Source: Firm-04 sp003446315
GTDB lineage: Bacteria; Bacillota; Clostridia; Oscillospirales; Ruminococcaceae
Assembly: GCA_946530355.1 (NCBI GenBank)
Contig: CAMNAB010000060.1
Location: 1 to 16,987 of the forward strand
Direction: 5' to 3'
DNA: 16,987 nt
Each line of letters begins with the position of its first letter. Position 1 is the stretch's first letter. The notes under the pieces were generated by a model that did no database searches, was not told the origin of the DNA, and saw only the letters and a list, made by a program, of their open reading frames with translations. Shown piece after piece: positions 13,383 through 16,987 of the stretch. The position numbers and the translations under genes were made by a program.

Positions 13383-14359
13383 GCACTTTGCCGCAAATCG
13401 CCGGTAATCAAGCGCTGCTTTCCGAACTCCGCCTGATGCGGCAGCAGAATCATTTGCCGCATGCCCTGCTGCTGCACGGTGAACGCGGCTGCGGAAAGAA
13501 ATTGCTGGCGAAATGGTTTTCAATGCTCGTGCTCTGCGAAAATGCCGGCGATGCCCCGTGCGGTACTTGCAGAAGCTGCCGGCTTGCTGCCGAAGATCAG
13601 CATCCGGATGTCATGATCGCACAGCATTCCGGAAAACGCATGGGGTTCTCTGTGGAAACAGTGCGTGAGATCCGCAAGGAAGCCGGCGTTTTGCCGAATA
13701 ACGGCGACATGAGAGTGTTTGTGTTCCCCGATGCCGACGGCATGAGCGTGCAGGCACAGAATGCTTTGCTCAAATCCGTTGAGGAGCCGCCTGCGCATGC
13801 ATGTTTTGTCTTTACTGCGGAAACCATCGGTGCATTGCTGCCGACGCTGCTTTCCCGTATGACAGCGGTGAATGTGTTCCCGGTCTCTGCCGGCGAATGC
13901 GCGGAAGCACTCGTGCAGCGCGGCTATGACGGCGATGCGATTCAGGCTGCCGTTTCGCATTATGAAGGCAATATCGGGAAATGTATCGCTTATCTGGAAG
14001 ATGAAAATGCGCGTCAGGCAGCGGAATCTGCTGCGGCGCTGACGGCTGCGCTCGCTTTGCAGAATGAATATGAGCTGCTGCGGCTCCTGACGGCTGCGGC
14101 TTCTGATAAAGATCAGCTAAAGCGCGTTTTGCTGCTGCTCGATGCGCAGCTTCGGGATGCATCGGTCATGAAGCTCAATGCGCATTTGCAAAGACTCGGA
14201 TGCGACCGCAAAACAGCAGAAGCACTCTCTGCGCGGCTGACTCCGCGCCGGACTGTGAAAATGCATGATGCGATCCTGGAAGCACTTGCCGATCTGGAAG
14301 GAAATGTCGGTGCTGTTTTGACTGCGACTGCCCTGTGTACGGTGCTCGCAGAAGCCTGA
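13379..14359 (+). CDS. holB: DNA polymerase III delta-prime subunit
   Basis: 326 aa. Delta-prime is the stator of the clamp loader that places the beta clamp on DNA. The AAA+ fold shows a P-loop-like GERGCGKK (residues 34-41) that lacks the usual Thr/Ser after GK, as is normal for this non-ATP-hydrolysing subunit. Next come the zinc-binding cysteines 53, 61, 64 and 67 (CGTCRSC), then DADGMSVQAQNALLKSVEEPP (Walker-B/helix region) and TLLSRM in place of the usual SRC motif. The C-terminal half is the helical collar domain. GTG start, coupled to darA. Confidence 0.95.
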   Translation: MSTLPQIAGNQALLSELRLMRQQNHLPHALLLHGERGCGKKLLAKWFSMLVLCENAGDAPCGTCRSCRLAAEDQHPDVMIAQHSGKRMGFSVETVREIRKEAGVLPNNGDMRVFVFPDADGMSVQAQNALLKSVEEPPAHACFVFTAETIGALLPTLLSRMTAVNVFPVSAGECAEALVQRGYDGDAIQAAVSHYEGNIGKCIAYLEDENARQAAESAAALTAALALQNEYELLRLLTAAASDKDQLKRVLLLLDAQLRDASVMKLNAHLQRLGCDRKTAEALSARLTPRRTVKMHDAILEALADLEGNVGAVLTATALCTVLAEA

Positions 14360-14382
14360 TGACCTTGAACGGGGGGATCTAT

Positions 14383-15036
14383 ATGACGATTCGTGATATT
14401 TTACAGCGGTTCTATCAATTGGATGCTGCAAATGGCTGCACGGATGCGGATTTGCATGCAATGGAAGCAAAATTCGGAAAACTCCCTGCCGTATTGACGC
14501 AGTTTTATCAGTGCTGCGGCGGGATCGGAGAAAAGCTCTCCGTTCAGGATACATGGATCATGCCGGAAGATTTTCGTGCGCAGCCGGCATTGCTGGAGAA
14601 GCCTTTTCTGATGCTCCTGAATGAGAATCAGGGTGTTTATTGCGCAGCGATCCGGCTCGGGGATCTGGAACAGGATGATCCGCCGGTGTTTGTCTCGGAT
14701 GATCTGGGCGAAAACTGGATGCCTTGTGCAGATACACTTTCTGATTTTTTGAAGGCTTTCCTGATCTATCAGGCGGTTTTTGCGTTCCCCTGCGCGGCTG
14801 AGGACTTTTCTGTTTTAGACGCGGATGCGTTTCAGAATATGCAGCAGCGCCTGACAAAATTCCCGTTTGTTGTCCGGAACTGGTTCGGTACCATGCACCT
14901 CTTTCAGGATGCGCCGGACAGTGCGGCGTTTGCACTGGAATCGGACGGGGAATTTCAGGTGCTCTATGGTGCGGTGCAGGCGGAAAGCGCCCGTGCACTT
15001 GCGCAAAAGCTCGATGATCTCGGTGAACCGATGTGA
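14383..15036 (+). CDS. SUKH (SMI1/KNR4)-like protein
   Basis: 217 aa, cytoplasmic. Residues ~15-130 resemble the SUKH fold: an N-terminal helix with AMEAKFGKLPAVLTQFYQCCGG (the usual 'LPxxLxxFYxxxNG' element), acidic strand segments PFLMLLNENQGVYCAAI and PPVFVSD, and the NWMPCADTLSDFLKAF closing helix. SUKH proteins are often immunity proteins of polymorphic toxins, but stand-alone housekeeping copies are also common. No toxin gene is near. The second half is a related mixed alpha/beta region, perhaps a divergent repeat. The start at 14383 is preferred for the GGGGGG 6 nt upstream; ATG 14359, overlapping the holB stop, is possible. It separates holB from ricT. Confidence 0.65.
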   Translation: MTIRDILQRFYQLDAANGCTDADLHAMEAKFGKLPAVLTQFYQCCGGIGEKLSVQDTWIMPEDFRAQPALLEKPFLMLLNENQGVYCAAIRLGDLEQDDPPVFVSDDLGENWMPCADTLSDFLKAFLIYQAVFAFPCAAEDFSVLDADAFQNMQQRLTKFPFVVRNWFGTMHLFQDAPDSAAFALESDGEFQVLYGAVQAESARALAQKLDDLGEPM

Positions 15037-15081
15037 ACAGCGGTCAGATTCGGGCGCGAAGTTAGACTGGATGGTAAAAAT

Positions 15082-16479
15082 ATGATTGAAGTGATTGGTG
15101 TTAAATTCAAAAGCGGCGGTAAAATGTATTATTTTGCGCCGGGTGATTTGAATCCCGCTGAGGGCAGCTATGTCGTTGTGGAAACTGCACGCGGCCCGGA
15201 ATGCGGTGAGGTCGCAGCACGGCGGCATGCGGTTCAGGATGAGAGCATTACGGCTCCGCTGAAACCCATTCTGCGGCTCGCTACCGAAGAAGATATGCAG
15301 ATTTTAGAGAAAAACCGCGCTTATATGGCGGAAGCAATGAAGGTTTGTGAAGAACGCATTGCTGCACGCAATCTGCCGATGCATCTGGTGGATGTGGAGT
15401 GCGGTTTTGATACAAATAAACTGATCTTTTATTTTACGGCGGAATCCCGTGTGGATTTCCGTGAACTGGTGAAAGATCTTGCACTCGCCTTCCATGTTCG
15501 CATTGAACTGCGGCAGATCGGCGACAGAGATGAAGCAAAATTATTGGGCGGCATCGGCATTTGCGGCAGAGAATTTTGCTGCAAAGGCTATCTCAATAAT
15601 TTCCAGCCGATCTCGATCAAAATGGCGAAGGAACAGGGGCTTGCACTCAATCCTTCCAAGATCTCCGGCGCTTGCGGCAGATTGATGTGCTGTCTGCGCT
15701 ATGAAAGCCCCGTCTATGAGGAACTGATCAAGCTCACGCCGAAGGTCGGTTCAACGGTCATTCTGCCGGGTTCGCCCCCGATCCGGGCGTATGTCATGGA
15801 AGCGAATCTGGTCACCGGTATGCTGCGCGTGAAGCCCGAAAACTCTGATGTGCCTATGAGCGTCAGCAGAGACAGCGTGGAGCGCTTGCAGGATAACAGC
15901 CGCCGGATGACGAAAGAGGATCTGCGGAATAAGATCAGTGCAGCGCCGCAGAAGCCCGCTGCCGCGGAATCTCCCAAGCAGCAGACTGCACAAACGGATC
16001 CGCAGCCGCCGAAGGAAAAACAAAAACCGGAACGGAAACAGCGGGATCGGCAGCAAAATCAGCAAAATGCCCCCAAACAACAGAAATTTTCCGAAAACAG
16101 ACGGCAATCGGAAAAGTTTGCCGAAAAACAACAGGAACCAAGACAATCTGCCGAAAAACCGACTGCTTCTGCATCGAATCTGCATCCCGAATTCGGTGAG
16201 AACAGACAGCCGAAAACCAATCCGGCTCCGCAGCCGAAACCCGTTCGCCGTGCGCAGCCGCTGGATGATATGGACTTTACGGAGCATCGCGCTGTTGTGG
16301 AGCATCCCGAACGCGCTGCACAGCAGAATCATACACAGAATCATCCGCAGCGGAAACAGGACGGCAATAACAGAAGATATCATAAAAACGGTCAGAATAA
16401 CCGCAGATACCCGAATCATCGCGGAAACCGCAACCCGAATCAGGGCGGACAGAAATCTGATCCGAAGCCGCAGGACTAA
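15082..16479 (+). CDS. ricT: PSP1-domain RicT/YaaT with a long disordered C-terminal tail
   Basis: 465 aa. Residues 1-~275 are the whole known protein (Bacillus YaaT is about 275 aa): MIEVIGVKFKSGGKMYYFAPGD, the PSP1 core with RQIGDRDEAKLLGGIGICGREFCCKGY, and SGACGRLMCCLRYE. Cysteines 161, 166, 167, 198, 203 and 204 match the iron-sulfur ligands of the RicAFT complex, which works with RNase Y in RNA maturation and affects sporulation and biofilm genes. From ~285 to 465 the sequence is low complexity, rich in Q, N, K, R and P, with no fold visible, ending in Arg/Asn/Gly-rich runs (NNRRYPNHRGNRNPNQGG). The Shine-Dalgarno is weak. Partners ricA and ricF are not in the window. Confidence 0.92.
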   Translation: MIEVIGVKFKSGGKMYYFAPGDLNPAEGSYVVVETARGPECGEVAARRHAVQDESITAPLKPILRLATEEDMQILEKNRAYMAEAMKVCEERIAARNLPMHLVDVECGFDTNKLIFYFTAESRVDFRELVKDLALAFHVRIELRQIGDRDEAKLLGGIGICGREFCCKGYLNNFQPISIKMAKEQGLALNPSKISGACGRLMCCLRYESPVYEELIKLTPKVGSTVILPGSPPIRAYVMEANLVTGMLRVKPENSDVPMSVSRDSVERLQDNSRRMTKEDLRNKISAAPQKPAAAESPKQQTAQTDPQPPKEKQKPERKQRDRQQNQQNAPKQQKFSENRRQSEKFAEKQQEPRQSAEKPTASASNLHPEFGENRQPKTNPAPQPKPVRRAQPLDDMDFTEHRAVVEHPERAAQQNHTQNHPQRKQDGNNRRYHKNGQNNRRYPNHRGNRNPNQGGQKSDPKPQD

Positions 16480-16493
16480 AGGAGTGTTCAAAT

Positions 16494-16802
16494 ATGGTGC
16501 ATCATATCGTCATGTTCCGTTTGCAGGATACAAACGGAAAAACTGCGCAGGAACTTGCATTTGAGGCGAAAGCGTTGGCGGAAAAGCTGCCGGAGACCGT
16601 TGAGAGCATCCGCGGGATGCAGGTCTGCGTCAACAGCGAGGCGGCAGATCAGACGAATTATCATATTGCGCTGATCTGTACGTTCGATGACTATGCAGGG
16701 CTTGATGCCTATCAGAATCATCCGGATCATAAAGCATTCGGAAAGTTTATTGCAGGGATCCGCGCAGAAGGCGGCAGAGCGTGCATTGATTATGAGGACT
16801 GA
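16494..16802 (+). CDS. Stress-responsive A/B-barrel (Dabb) domain protein
   Basis: 102 aa. The N-terminal VHHIVMFRLQD strand with a conserved His, then LAEKLPETVESIRGMQVCVN, and the later DYAGLDAYQNHPDHKAFGKFI block are standard Dabb features. The fold forms a dimeric ferredoxin-like barrel; members range from stress proteins to small enzymes and the activity here is unknown. AAAGGAG lies 9 nt before the ATG, and the gap to ricT is 14 nt, so it is the last gene of the cluster. Confidence 0.9.
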   Translation: MVHHIVMFRLQDTNGKTAQELAFEAKALAEKLPETVESIRGMQVCVNSEAADQTNYHIALICTFDDYAGLDAYQNHPDHKAFGKFIAGIRAEGGRACIDYED

Positions 16803-16837
16803 CCGCTTCCCCTGCCGAAAACTGATAAAAAAGTGGA

Positions 16838-16872
16838 TTGAGGGGGCTTCAAAAAGCTCCCTCAAAATTTTT
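16838..16872 (+). terminator. Terminator of the darA–ricT–Dabb cluster
   Basis: A 12-bp stem (16838-16849 with 16854-16865, one G-U pair) and a 4-nt loop, followed by AATTTTT. It lies 35 nt past the Dabb stop. Confidence 0.85.
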
Positions 16873-16987
16873 GGGGCTAAGAACTTTTGGGGTGGTTTCT
16901 GTTACAAAAAGTGTGGTTAGGAATGGCTAAAAAATAAAGAATCGCTTTGCGATGCTATTTAGAATGGGGAAAGCAGCCCTACGGGGT
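16873..16987. other. Hairpin-rich intergenic end of the window
   Basis: No gene is seen. A 5-bp hairpin ATCGC-TTT-GCGAT (16940-16952) is enclosed by looser CTAAA/TTTAG arms. Near-repeats of TTTTGGGG occur around 16869 and 16887. It may be a dispersed intergenic repeat, but one copy cannot show this. Confidence 0.25.

Noticed and set aside
14383..15036. Toxin–immunity locus around the SUKH-like gene
   Set aside because: No polymorphic toxin, secretion signal or second immunity gene is present; the neighbours are replication and RNA-processing genes.

Overview
The window looks like chromosomal DNA from a spore-forming, anaerobic gut-type Firmicute close to Ruminococcus (Oscillospiraceae). This rests on three things: secreted BspA-type leucine-rich-repeat proteins, one of them ending in a dockerin-like half-repeat; a germination protease (gpr) placed divergently from rpsT; and the yaaQ–holB–ricT housekeeping cluster typical of Firmicutes. 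The species assignment is inference. I see no insertion sequence, prophage, CRISPR array, rRNA or tRNA.

Layout. (1) 1-3408, minus strand: three separately promoted genes. A secreted LRR protein is cut by the window start inside a tract of at least 94 consecutive threonine codons. Upstream of it lie an XRE-type HTH regulator fused to about six membrane helices, and a cytoplasmic alpha/beta-hydrolase of the carbohydrate-esterase type. (2) 3463-4515, plus strand: a monocistronic secreted LRR protein with a C-terminal half-dockerin, with its own promoter and a strong terminator. (3) 4610-10356, plus strand: an apparent eight-gene operon read from one good promoter. It comprises trmB, an 85-aa membrane/basic peptide overlapping trmB, pyrC, an alpha/beta hydrolase, a 72-aa Pro/Arg-rich peptide, a nitroreductase, an Lrp/AsnC regulator and a PLP aminotransferase. 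It has several 4-nt start/stop overlaps and ends in a probably bidirectional hairpin. (4) 10369-10873, minus strand: rpsT (S20) with its own terminator, promoter and a leader of about 144 nt. (5) 11000-12910, plus strand: gpr, a DUF421/YetF membrane protein and a DUF4363-type single-span protein, a probable spore-related operon. (6) 12933-16872, plus strand: a promoter with a hairpin at the predicted mRNA 5' end, then darA/yaaQ (c-di-AMP-binding PII-like), holB, a SUKH/SMI1-like gene, ricT with a long low-complexity tail, and a Dabb-domain protein, closed by a terminator.

How the genes work together. Regions 3 and 6 are mainly housekeeping: tRNA modification, pyrimidine synthesis, replication clamp loading, c-di-AMP sensing and RNA-processing control. 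Regions 1 and 2 are accessory, dealing with cell-surface or plant-polysaccharide contact. Region 5 is sporulation-linked. The most unusual sequence is the poly-threonine linker, built on a 9-bp, three-codon unit. Next are the roughly 180-residue Q/N/R/K/P tail on RicT, the two uncharacterised small peptides in the trmB–pyrC operon, and the SUKH gene between holB and ricT. I could not identify a clearly new multi-gene system, and I rank the candidates accordingly.
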